Origin: Garcia nutans
Lineage: Eukaryota > Streptophyta > Magnoliopsida > Malpighiales > Euphorbiaceae
Direction of reading: 5' to 3'
Length of the DNA stretch: 64,000 nt
Assembly (NCBI GenBank): GCA_947685225.1
Contig: CANTUV010000003.1
Span: 3,790,001-3,854,000 of the forward strand
The notes below the pieces were generated by a model. The model made no database searches. It saw only the letters and a program-made list of their open reading frames with translations, and was not told the DNA's origin. Positions 10,924-21,865 of the stretch are shown piece after piece. Numbering within the stretch: position 1 is the first letter of the stretch; every line of letters begins with the position of its first letter. The position numbers and the translations under genes are program-made.

Positions 10924-12366
10924 TTGAGGCCAATCTTGTTAGATCAAATTATAGAGGTTCAGTTGGCAGATGAGAGAATTCAGAAAGTTGTATCAGATTG
11001 CCAAAAGGGGGAGAGCCGAGATTTTCATGTGAGAAGTGATGGTAGTCTTTGGTTCAAAAATAAATTATGTGTTCCTGATGATGCAAGATTGAAAAAGATT
11101 ATTTTGGAGGAAGCACATCAGTCGGCTTTCGTTATGCACTCTGGGAGTACCAAGATGTATCATAATTTGAGGCAACATTATTGGTGGTCAGGTATGAAGA
11201 GGGACATAGCAGAGTTTGTATCCAAATATCTCACTTGTCAGAGAGTGAAGGCCGAGCACCAAGTTTCAACAGGGTTGCTCCAACCTTTATCATTGCCAGA
11301 ATGGAAATGGGAGTGAGTTACAATGGATTTTGTGACTGGTTTGCCATTGACTCAGAGGAGGCATGATGCCATCTGGGTGATTGTTGATCGATTGACAAAG
11401 ACAGCTCATTTCCTTCCAGTTTGGATGGACTATTCTCTAGAGAAATTGGCTGAGCTGTACATCAGTGAGATAGTGAGATTGCATGGAGCCCCAATTTCTT
11501 TGGTATCTGTTCGAGATCCCCAGTTTACTTCAAGATTTTGGAAGAGTTTGTATGGTGCTTTGGGTTCTTGGTTGCATTTTAGCACTGCTTTCCATCCACA
11601 GATAGATGGGCAGATAGAGAGGGTGATACAGATTTTAGAGGATATGTTGAGAAGCTGTGTCATTGATTTCTCGAGAAGTTGGGACCAGTTCTTACCATTA
11701 ATTGAATTTGCTTACAACAACAGTCATCAATTTAGTATTGGAATGGCACCTTATGAGGCATTGTATGGTAGAAGATGCAAGACGCCTCTATGTTGGAATG
11801 AAGTTGGAGAAGGAAAGTTGGTTGGTCCCGATTTAATTAAAGAAACAGAAGAGAAAGTGGAGATAATTCGGGATCATTTGAATGCAGCCTCAAATCGGCA
11901 GAAATCATATTCAGATTTGAAGAGGAGAGACTTAGAGTTTAATTTAGGAGATAAATTATTTTTGAAAGTGTCTCCTTGGAAGAAGATTTTGAGATTTGGC
12001 CTCAAAGGGAAGTGAAGTCCATGTTTCATTGGACCTTATGAGGTACTGGATAGAGTTGGATCAGTTGCTTATCGACTTGCTTTGCCGCCTGAATTGGATC
12101 GAATTCATAATGTCTTCCATGTTTCTATGCTACGGAGGTACAAATCAAACCCATCTCACATTCTGTCAGTTGAAAATATTGAGGTGAGTCCGGATCTGAC
12201 TTTTGAAGAAGAACCTGTGGCTATATTGGCACATGAATTGAAAGAATTGAGAAATAAGAAAGTGCCACTTATGAAGGTTCTTTGGAAGAATCATGCTAAG
12301 GAAAAGGCGACTTGGGAGCGTGAGCAAGTGATGCGAGACCAGTATCCTCAATTATTCCAGACTTGA
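10924..12366 (+). pseudogene. pol: Integrase and chromodomain-like tail of element B
   Basis: The zinc-binding part (10924-11316) shows the H...H...CX2C pattern in slightly altered form (YLTCQRVK). The core (11323-12015) has MDFVTGLP and the Glu-bearing DGQIERVIQILEDML, but the second catalytic Asp is Val (VSVRDPQF, codon 11509-11511). A TGA follows at 12013. The C-terminal piece (12082-12366) ends with LRNKKVPLMKVLWKNH and a TWEREQVM block, which resembles the chromodomain-like tail of plant chromoviruses. Confidence 0.88.
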
Positions 12367-12399
12367 GATCAGGTAATTTCGAGGATGAAATTTATTTGT

Positions 12400-12412
12400 A
12401 GAGGGGGAGAAT
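12400..12412 (+). other. Polypurine tract of element B
   Basis: agagggggagaat lies directly before the 3' LTR start at 12413. The same tract occurs in E, and on the minus strand in D and F. It would prime plus-strand synthesis. Confidence 0.88.
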
Positions 12413-12785
12413 TGTAATATCCCAAACTATACCCTAAAATATTTGAATGTTTTTTGTTGAAATGGAATTATATGATATTAAGTGGTGAGAGAGGAAAAGA
12501 AGGAGTGTGTATATGTTGTATATATAGAGATATATACAACATATACAAGTCAACAAGTGAGATAGTCAAATGAGTTAATTAATTATTTTAAAATGGAATT
12601 AATATAAGTGGAAGATGATATTTTGATTAATTATATTATTATAATAATGCATTTTGCTTGGTGGATATTAAAAGAGGATTTTGTGGTTAAGAGGGTTGGC
12701 TTGTGTTGACTTATGATAATCATTTTCTATCATCTTCTCCCTCTTTCTTTTGGTTAGCCGGCCACCATCACCTTCATCAAGGAAG
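12413..12785 (+). repeat. Truncated 3' LTR of element B
   Basis: Matches the first 370 or so bases of the 5' LTR nearly base for base, up to ccttcatcaaggaaga, then changes abruptly to foldback arm R2. The junction shares aaga with both sides, so a microhomology-type deletion is likely. Confidence 0.88.
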
Positions 12786-12983
12786 ACTCTCTAGAGGGAG
12801 GTCTTGGGATTGAAATGGGGGAGGCGACCCTTAATTGGGCCAAATAAATAAATTCCTGTAGTGAAACTGTGAGGGGAAGCGGATTGTGACATGCTCTGTG
12901 CCTGGGGCTGACATGGTTGGTGCGTGGGGTGGGACCCATAGATCTCCAAGGTGTTGGGTCTCATGGATCTCCGGGGTGTTACA
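12783..12983 (-). repeat. Foldback-family arm R2
   Basis: On the minus strand it reads TGTAACACCCCGGAGATCC and continues collinear with the left arm of the foldback element at 26549-26780, including the two ggagatcc/ccatgggaccc sub-repeats. On the plus strand it ends in TGTTACA at 12983. A 20 bp sequence with GGTACC at its centre separates it from arm R3 once element D is removed. Confidence 0.8.
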
Positions 12984-15704
12984 TTAAAAAGGTACCTTTT
13001 TTGTAACACCCCCACATCCAATACATACACACTACATACACCACAATGTAGTATACATGCATCGAATATAGGAATGCTACGAATTTTTCTTAACATTCAA
13101 AAACATTTCCAATGATACTATAATCTTTCTCATTATACATTATAGAAAATAAGTGATTAATTTGTAATATAAAATAAAGTAGATATATATATATACTTAT
13201 TACGCAGCGGAATTTATCAACTATTTACATATAGGAAAACATTTAAATATTTATATTTACAAATGTACATATATTCACATTATAAACAATACTTTATAAA
13301 ATATAAAGAAGTTATACATGATTGGCAAATCTTCTCTGATCTTTAAGTCCCAAAATCAACTCTTCAATGTCTACTCTCACTCGGCCTCGATGAGCTCTCG
13401 GGTTCAACTCTATCAACTCTATCACCTGCGCGATCAACACTATCGCGCTAAGCCAAGGGCTTAGTAGTACAAAACATGCTAACATTATGCTTGTATGCTA
13501 TGCAATGTCACACATTCCATTAATATCAATATCATAAGTGAAAAGCTAACATCAAACCTTTGCCTTTCACAAAGCATAATCATATAAGCATATCACATCT
13601 CAAAGTCCTTTCATGAATTTCATTATTTAATTATTTTGCCATCAATGAATCACATATAAACAAAGACAAGCATGGGCCCAAAACACACTAATATGCCATT
13701 CAATTTTCAGAGTTAATGCTTTGGTTTTATCACATTTATCATTATCACATATACCTAACTAGGCTTCAAGGATTAGGTTCAACCAAGCTTCAAGGGAAAC
13801 AAAGCATGCTAAGTCTCAACCCAACTTGGCTTCAAGAACCAAACCCAACCTAGCTTCAAGGGTTGTAACATCTCAATTAGGCTTCAAGGACTAGACCCAA
13901 CCAAGCTTCAAGGGGAGTAAAACATGTTAAACTTCAACCCAACTTGGCTTCAAGGATCAAGCCCAACCTAACTTCAAGAGATTGTTACTATCATTAGGCA
14001 TGCCACCAACAACAAACTCTGAAAATAGAATAACACATTAGCCACACAACTCATTCATTAATTTGTTATCAATTTCATTCTCAAATGAATTAACATAGCC
14101 AATCACAATGGCTTTATATTCCATTTCATCTCAATTCACATCATAACATTTAAATCTTTCATATACACAATCATTTGCATCATCATGTCATTCACATTAT
14201 TCATATATATATATCATCATTGATATAAACATAACAACACACATTACTCATATAAATTAACAATGTAATAATGCCACATTTGTACTTACATACAATCATA
14301 TAGGTTTTGTACTTACCTCAAAAGCAAATCACACCACTCTTAACAATTCCTTGTTCAAGATCCTTCTACTTCTTAAATCAAAGATCAATCACTATCTTCA
14401 AAACCTAAATCAAAAGTAATAGTATATACTTGCTTAGAGATACACAAGAGATAATCTAATTAGGAATTAATTAGGGCAAACCCTAACCCTGACACGCTCA
14501 CCCACACGAGCGTGTCCATGACCGTGCCCTAACTCCACAACACAAAAGCATTTACACGCTCAACAACATGGGCGTGTTCTTGGGCGTGTAAATTCTCAAA
14601 TCTTACAGTAGCTATGACACGCTCAATAACACGGGCGTGTTACTGGTCGTGTCAAACCTACTGCCTCCAACACAATTGACACGCCTAAAAACCCTGAACG
14701 TGCTCATGGGCGTGTCCGGCCACAAATCAAGACTCCGATCAAAACAACCAAACACTCAACAACACATGTAATATCCCCACATATGCCCTAGAAGTTTTGA
14801 ATGTTGTTGTTGTTGTTGTTGTTGTTGTTGGTTAATGGGTTAGAATGTATGTGTTAATTGGCAAGAGAAAAGAAATTGGAAAGTGAATGCTTGTGTATAT
14901 GTGTTTTGGGGAAATTTAGGGTTTAGAGACAAATGTATATGTTGTGTATATGATGATATATATAACATATAAATTGGTCAAATGAAGAGTCAAAGTGATG
15001 GTTAAGTGGAAGAAGATATTTTTGGTTGAGTGTGAAATTACATGAATGGGCATATAAGAGACAAAGGTTTAGTTAAATGGTTAAAGGGTGTTTTGGTAAT
15101 TTTCTTTTGGAAAACTTGTGGTGGAGATTAAAAGGAAAGTTTGACTTTGCTTCTTCATCTTTTCCTCTTCTCTTCATGTGTGGCCGGCTTCTTCATAGAA
15201 AAAGAGAAACAAAGAGACAAGAGAGGTGTTCTTGATTCTTGAAGCAAATTGAAGGAAAAATCAAAGGTTTTGGTTGAAGATTTGTGGAATTTCATCAAAT
15301 TAAGTAAGTACTCTCTTGTTTTCCCTTGTTAATTTTTGAAGGGGTGTTTGAGATAAGTTGTGATTGGTTAATATCATGATTTAGAATGTTTGAGATGTGT
15401 TTATAAGTAGTGAAAGTGATTGTGAATAAATAAGGGTTAAATTGGTGGTGGTTTTGTTTGAAAATGGCAAATTAAGTGGAAGTTGTTTTTGAAAGAAGAA
15501 GATTGATGTTGGTTTTAGGATTTGATGTGGTAAGTGATTGAATATATAATTGATATAGTGTTAATATGAATATTGTGATGAATAAGTATTAATAATATTG
15601 ATTATGTCCATTTTGATGAGATTATGTTGTGTATAATGTGTTTGAATGCAATTGAAAGAGTTTTGGCTATTTTAGGGTTTATGCATTAGAGATACGTAAT
15701 TTGG

Positions 15705-15848
15705 AGCGGTCGCTATTATTCATGTGCGGTCGCTATTATTCATGTGCGGTCGCGACTTAGGTCGGGCTTCTGGCCGCGAAACCTACTGTAATAAGGTTTC
15801 ATTGTGTAATGGTATGGGGCGGTCGTACTCAGGTGAGGCGCGACCGCT
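15705..15848. repeat. CG-rich GCGGTCGC module of solo LTR C
   Basis: gcggtcgctattattcatgt occurs twice in tandem, followed by gcggtcgcgac. AGCGGTCGC (15705-15713) and GCGACCGCT (15840-15848) form a perfect 9-bp inverted pair. It occupies the place where B, D and E carry GACACG/CGTGTC hairpins. Confidence 0.85.
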
Positions 15849-16380
15849 AGAAAGGTTCTGTTCACCTTATTGGAAGCAATCTAATTCTACAACAAGATTC
15901 TCAAATACATGTTAAATAGATATCATTTGTCTAACATCATTGTTGAATAATGAAATGTGAGATGATATGGAATTGATAATACATATGATACTATATGAAC
16001 CGAGCTATGTATTATGCATTGTGAATCTTGTGAATGGCAATTTGTTATATGAATAATGTACTTTGTAATGTTACATCAATGATGCTATATGTAAAATGTG
16101 AAGAAGAGGATTAAGTAATTGATTATAGATAGCTTGGTGGGAGTAACTTTGAAGAGTGAAAGAGATGAGGATCATCCAAAAAGGTATGTACAATACAATT
16201 TATAATTATGTGAATAATATGATTGAAGCATGTCTAAATGATATGATTGAATAATGACATGTTTGCCTAGTTAATGTAATTAATGTGGTATATATAAATG
16301 ATGGAATATGACATGTAAAGGATATGATGAGGTAAATGATTATGTATGTAAAAGAAGAATTGCTATAATGTGGATTGAAA

Positions 16381-16660
16381 TGTGATATGATGCCATTGTG
16401 ATTGGCTATGATGATTTAAATGTGATATGATGCCATTGTGATTGGCTATGATGATTTAAATGTGATATGATGCCATTGTGATTGGCTATGATGATTTAAA
16501 TGTGATATGATGCCATTGTGATTGGCTATGATGATTTAAATGTGATATGATGCCATTGTGATTGGCTATGATGATTTAAATGTGATATGATGCCATTGTG
16601 ATTGGCTATGATGATTTAAAGGTGATATGATGCTATTGTGATTGGCTATGATGATTCAAT
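16381..16660 (+). repeat. 40-bp minisatellite (7 copies) in solo LTR C
   Basis: Six exact 40-bp units begin at 16381, 16421, 16461, 16501, 16541 and 16581, each starting tgtgatatgatgcc and containing attggctatgatg. A seventh, slightly diverged unit is at 16621-16660. Related LTRs have one corresponding motif (minus-strand D near 14097), so this is a local expansion of LTR sequence. Confidence 0.97.
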
Positions 16661-18195
16661 TGAAAGAAACAAGGCATATTTGCCTAGATGATGATGAGAA
16701 GTGATAATGGAATTGATAAATGAATTGTGTGTCTAATATGTTATTCATTTTCAGAGTTTTGTTGTTGGTGGCATGCCTAATAATAGTAACAATCTCTTGA
16801 AGTTAGGTTGGATATGATCCTTGAAGCCTAATTGAGATGTTACAACCCTTGAAGCTAGGTTGGATTGGTTCTTGAAGCCAAGTTGGGTTGAAGTTTAACA
16901 TGTTTTACTCCCCTTGAAGCTTGGTTGAATCTAAATCCTTGAAGCCTAGTTGGGTCAATGATAATGATAATGTGATAATTAAACCAAAGCATTAACTCTG
17001 AAAGTTGAATGGCATATTAGTGTTTGTTGGGCCCGAGTCTGTCTTTGTTGTCCATGTGATATACAAATGTTGAATTAAATGAATAATGAGATTTATGATT
17101 GACTTTGCTGACAATGTGACTTATGATTGGTGAATTGTGAATTGAACAATGTTATGAAGTATGATATTTAATGTGTATGTATTGATATGTTGATTATGAA
17201 GTATGTTATGGAATGTGTGTTTATGAAATATGATTTAGTTGAAATATATGAAAGTTATAATCTAAAAGAAAGGATATGATAGAAGCTAAGGTTACATGGA
17301 ATTGATATATCATTATATGTTAGTATTTTTATAATGTATGTGTATATTTTATATTTGTACTACTAAGCTCTCGGGCTTAGCGCGGTTATATGATCGCGCA
17401 GGTGACCAGGTGGAAGATATGAAGTCTTTCGTTATGCCACGAGAAGAGTAAGAGTTTATCGAGACCAACTAGAGGGTGATGCATACATGTATAATTTAAT
17501 TATGATGTATTCTATCAAAAATGTATTCATTTGTATAAATGATGTTTTGAGAAAGATAAGATTATGGTATATTTATAAGATCATTAAAAGTATATCAAAT
17601 TTGTAAATGTTCTTTAAATTAATTTATTGTGGTTTGAAATATGTTAAAGGTTTTTAAATTGTAACGAAAAACGACATCCTTATACTTTATATACTTACTG
17701 TACGTATACCAGGTATATGTATAGTACTTATATGGAGTATCGGGGTGTTACAACACACTTCTATACACCAACATCCTCTTCAAACAATTTTAGCAACACA
17801 TACTCAAAACCCACCTTAAACTTACAAAAACATCAAATCAAACCAAAACACACATCAAACACAAATCACATAATCATCTCAAAACCCTCATCACATATAC
17901 AACATCATCTCTTCCAACTACTTACTCTTTTCTTCAATCCATCCTCAAAATCCATCACCAAAATCAACCAAACACTTCTAAACATCTCACAAACAAACAA
18001 CACACTCTTAAAATCATCTATCAAATCCAAATATCATTTCAAATAAACAAAGATATCAAAAGAGAACTTACCAAAGTTATAAAACTTCTTGAATCAACAA
18101 CTGGATCACTTGGATTTCCTTCAATTTGAGCTTAGCACATCAAATCCTCTCTTGCTCTCTCTTTCCCTTTGTTAGCCGACCAAACAATGCAAAGA

Positions 18196-19125
18196 AAAGA
18201 GAGTTTTAAGGAAAAAGGGAAATTTGACTTTGGGCTTCTCATTCTTCTTTCCTTCTCTTTGTCGTGGATCATCTTCTTTCCTTCTCATTCTTCTTTTCTT
18301 TCAAATAAACAAAGAACACGCCCATGTTGTTGAGCGTGTCCATGACCGTGCCCTAACTCCACAACACAAAAGCATTTACACGCTCAACAACATGGGCGTG
18401 TTCTTGGGCGTGTAAATTCTCAAATCTTACAGTAGCTATGACACGCTCAATAACACGGGCGTGTTACTGGTCGTGTCAAACCTACTGCCTCCAACACAAT
18501 TGACACGCCTAAAAACCCTGAACGTGCTCATGGGCGTGTCCGGCCACAAATCAAGACTCCGATCAAAACAACCAAACACTCAACAACACACTTCTATACA
18601 CCAACATCCTCTTCAAACAATTTTAGCAACACATACTCAAAACCCACCTTAAACTTACAAAAACATCAAATCAAACCAAAACACACATCAAACACAAATC
18701 ACATAATCATCTCAAAACCCTCATCACATATACAACATCATCTCTTCCAACTACTTACTCTTTTCTTCAATCCATCCTCAAAATCCATCACCAAAATCAA
18801 CCAAACACTTCTAAACATCTCACAAACAAACAACACACTCTTAAAATCATCTATCAAATCCAAATATCATTTCAAATAAACAAAGATATCAAAAGAGAAC
18901 TTACCAAAGTTATAAAACTTCTTGAATCAACAACTGGATCACTTGGATTTCCTTCAATTTGAGCTTAGCACATCAAATCCTCTCTTGCTCTCTCTTTCCC
19001 TTTGTTAGCCGACCAAACAATGCAAAGAAAAGAAGAAGAAGAAGATGATCCACGGCAAAGAGAAGGAAAGAAGAATGAGAAGCCCAAAGTCAAATTTCCC
19101 TTTTTCCTTAAAACTCTCTCATCCA
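18196..19125. repeat. Duplication with an inverted fragment inside D's 3' LTR
   Basis: 18199-18280 is the reverse complement of about 19031-19125 (block gagagttttaaggaaaaagg through cgtggatcatcttc). At about 18335 the sequence restarts with LTR material already seen at 14508 onward, giving a second copy of about 690 bp up to 19030. Part of the duplicate, 18587-19020, matches 17753-18190 almost exactly and without solo LTR C's boundary, so the copied template was uninterrupted. Confidence 0.85.
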
Positions 19126-19399
19126 AGTAATTAAAATATTAAACAATTCAAATAAACCTCCTCCATTCATTAATTCCTTATTAATTAATTATAAATTCAA
19201 ACACAAACAAATATCTTCTTCCACTATCTCCATTCTTTGACTTTCCATTGACCTAGGTATATGTTATTTATATTCTAATATACATCACATACACACTCTC
19301 TTTAAAGAACCTTTTCTCTTTAAATAAAACATATACATTCAATCCAATATACAACAACAACATAATCAAAACTTTTAGGGCATACATGAGGATATTACA

Positions 19400-19416
19400 A
19401 TTCTCCCCCTCTAAAA
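19400..19416 (-). other. Polypurine tract of element D
   Basis: On the minus strand the sequence tagagggggagaat abuts the 3' LTR start at 19399. It is the same tract as in B, E and F. Confidence 0.88.
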
Positions 19417-19445
19417 AGAAATTTCGCCCTCGAAATTACCTGATA

Positions 19446-20513
19446 TCAAGTCCGAAACAATTGAGGATATTGCTCTCGCATTGTTTGCTCACTTTCCCAA
19501 GTTGCCTCTTCCTTTGCATGATTCTTCCACAAAATCTTCACAAGTGGCACTTTCTTATTTCTCAATTTCTTCACTTCACGTGCCAAGACCGCAATTGGTT
19601 CCTCTTCAAATGTCAAATTAGGACTTACTTCGATAGATTCAATTGGCAACACATGTGATGGATCTGATCTGTATCTCCTCAACATAGAAACATGAAATAC
19701 ATTATGAATACGATCCAACTCAGGTGGCAAAGCAAGTCGATAAGCAGCTGGCCCAATTCTTTCCAAAACTTCATACGGTCCAATGAAACGAGGACTCAGC
19801 TTTCCTTTTCGACCAAACCTCAAAATCTTTTTCCAAGGAGACACTTTCAAAAATACTTTATCTCCCACATTAAACTCTATGTCTCTCCTCTTCAAATCCG
19901 AATAAGACTTCTGTCGGTCTGAAGCTGCTTTCAATCTATCTCGAATCACTTTCACTTTCTCCTCAGTTTCTTTAACCAAATCAGGACCAATTATCTTACC
20001 TTCACCAAGTTCATTCCAACATAGAGGTGTCCTACACCTTCTACCATACAATGCTTCAAATGGTGCCATACCAATGCTAGATTGATGACTGTTATTGTAT
20101 GCAAATTCCACAAGTGGTAAGAATCTATCCCAACCTCCAGAGAAATCAATGACACAACTTCTCAACATGTCCTCAATAATCTGTATCACTCTCTCTGACT
20201 GTCCATCTGTCTGTGGATGAAAAGCAGTACTGAAGTGTAATCGAGAACCCAAAGCACCATGTAAATTCTTCCAAAACCTTGAAGTAAATCGGGGATCTCG
20301 ATCAGACACTATAGAAGTTGGAACACCATGCAACTTCACAATCTCATAGATATACAGCTCAGCTAACCTTTCCAAAGAGTAATCCATCCGAACTGGAAGA
20401 AAATGAGCTGTCTTTGTCAACCTATCAACAATCACCCAAATGGCATCATGCTTTCTTTGTGTCAATGGCAGACCAGACACGAAATCCATGGTTACTCTAT
20501 CCCATTCCGACAA
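19446..20513 (-). pseudogene. pol: Integrase core and chromodomain-like tail of element D
   Basis: 355 codons on the minus strand. The catalytic triad is complete: Asp10 (MDFVSGLP), Asp71 (VSDRDPRF) and Glu107 (DGQSERV), with the D(35)E spacing of retroviral-type integrases. A GKLSPRFIGPYEVLERIGPA block and the tail LRNKKVPLVKILWKNH...EEATWESEQ resemble the chromovirus C-terminus. The zinc-binding H2C2 region is absent: a deletion fused the RNase H linker to the bases before MDFVSG and shifted frame. The apparent start (TTG) is an artefact of that junction. DNA joining by this product is unlikely without the N-terminal domain. Confidence 0.93.
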
Positions 20514-21862
20514 TCTGAAACAATCTTCTGAATCTTCTCATCCACCAATTGAGCTTCTTTAATCTGATCCAACAATACTGGTTTTAAATGCAATTGTGCC
20601 AACAATGCACCATCATCACAAGATACAAAACTAGCACACAATGCTCTCAACTCAACAAGCAACGAGAGCGAATAAACAATCAAACCTGCTAAAGACTTCC
20701 GACTCAAGGCATCAGCAACAACATTTGCTTTACCCGGATGATAATCAATCAAACAGTCGTAGTCTTTAATCAATTCCAACCATCGCCTCTGCCGAAGATT
20801 AAGCTCTTTTTGGACACCCAAATACTTTAAACTGTTATGATCAGTGTAGATAAAACATTTCTCCCCAAACAAATAGTGTCGCCAAATCTTCAATGCAAAC
20901 ACAATGGCTGCCAACTCTAAATCATGGGTTGGATAATTTAGCTCATGCGGTTTCAACTGTCGAGAAGCATAAGCTATAACTTTACCTTCTTGCATCAGAA
21001 CACAACCCAAACCCCTATGTGAAGCATCACTATAAATCACATATGGTTTATCTTCCACAGGTAAAGTAAAAACAGGCGCTTGAGTCAACATTTCTCTCAA
21101 CTGTTCAAAGCTAGCCTGACACTGATCTGTCCACACAAATCTAACTCCCTTTCGAAGTAATCTGGTAAGTGGAGTGGCTATCAAAGAAAATCCTTTCACA
21201 AACCATCGGTAATAGCCTGCCAAACCCAGAAAACTTCTAACTTCAGTCACAAACTTTGGTGGACTCCAATTCAAAATAGCTTCAACTTTACTCGGATCAA
21301 CTCTAATACCTTCCACTGAAACTATGTGACCGAGAAAAGTAACTTGATCAAGCCAAAACTCACACTTTGACAGTTTAGCAAACAATTGCTTCTCTCTCAA
21401 AATTTGCAACACAATCCGCAGATGCTTGTCATGCTCTTCCTCATTAGGCGAATACACCAAAATATCATCTATAAACACTACCACAAACTGATCCAGATAA
21501 GGCCTAAACACCCTATTCATCAAGTCCATAAAAACTACAGGTGCATTCGTCAAACCAAAAGGCATAACTAGAAACTCATAATGCCCATACCTGGTCCGAA
21601 AGGCTGTCTTAGGAACATCTTCAGCTCTGACCCTCAACTGATGGTACCCTGATCTCAAATCGATCTTAGAAAACACTGCTGCACCTTTTAATTGATCAAA
21701 GAGATCATCAATTCTAGGCAAAGGATATTTATTTTTGATTGTCACCTTGTTCAATTGCCTATAATCGATACATAATCTCATTGTACCATCTTTCTTCTTC
21801 ACAAATAACACAGGAGCTCCCCAAGGAGAAACACTGGGGTGAATAAATCCTTTATCCAACAA
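20492..21862 (-). pseudogene. pol: Reverse transcriptase-RNase H of element D
   Basis: 456 codons on the minus strand. RT catalytic residues are present: Asp68 (FSKIDL) and Asp132-Asp133 (FIDDIL). RNase H acidic residues are at Asp279 (YSDAS), Glu316 (DLELAAI), Asp341 (YTDHNS) and Asp384 (VADALSR). It is the continuation of the Gag-protease frame, separated only by one TAA codon (Gln in the other copies), so the TTG start is not a real initiation site. It ends after IVSDCRNGIE, at the deletion that also removed the integrase zinc domain. The enzyme domains themselves look intact. Confidence 0.94.
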
Positions 21863-21865
21863 CTC

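Larger units (their letters stand above)
5091..12785 (+). mobile_element. Element B: Ty3/gypsy Tekay-like retrotransposon, defective
   Basis: Order: 5' LTR (5091-7537), tRNA-Met-type primer site, gag, protease, RT, RNase H, integrase with chromodomain-like tail, polypurine tract, truncated 3' LTR (12413-12785). The LTRs share the start TGTAATATCCCAAACTATAC. The 5' side is flanked by cacct, but the matching TSD is gone because the 3' LTR is broken at 12785 and joined to foldback arm R2. Gag-pol is interrupted by many stops, often CGA to TGA or CAG to TAG, and both RT and integrase have altered catalytic residues. It cannot make its own proteins. Confidence 0.92.
14767..17752 (+). mobile_element. 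Solo LTR C (2986 bp) of a Tekay-like family
   Basis: Starts TGTAATATCC, ends CGGGGTGTTACA, and is flanked by the perfect 5-bp duplication acaca (14762-14766 and 17753-17757). There are no internal coding sequences, so it is what remains after recombination between two LTRs. It shares the backbone of B, D, E and F but is a separate family: its CG-rich module is built on GCGGTCGC (15705-15848), and it carries a 40-bp minisatellite. The D 5' LTR at 25728 gives the uninterrupted site. Confidence 0.95.
13002..19399 (-). repeat. 3' LTR of element D, interrupted and rearranged
   Basis: 13002-14766 matches 23969-25732 with few differences. Solo LTR C then intervenes (14767-17752), and LTR sequence resumes at 17753. 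From about 18196 the order is abnormal: an inverted fragment, then a second copy of LTR sequence already present at 14508-14766 plus 17753-18195, and finally the normal U3 end to 19399. Without C and the duplication it would match the 2573 bp 5' LTR. Confidence 0.9.

Noticed and set aside
16381..16660. CRISPR-like regular array
   Set aside because: Units are contiguous 40-bp copies without unique spacers, in plant retrotransposon DNA: a minisatellite.
17717..18046. 109-codon frame at the C/D boundary
   Set aside because: It spans the end of solo LTR C and LTR sequence of D; composition is low-complexity Asn/Thr/Ser with no domain.
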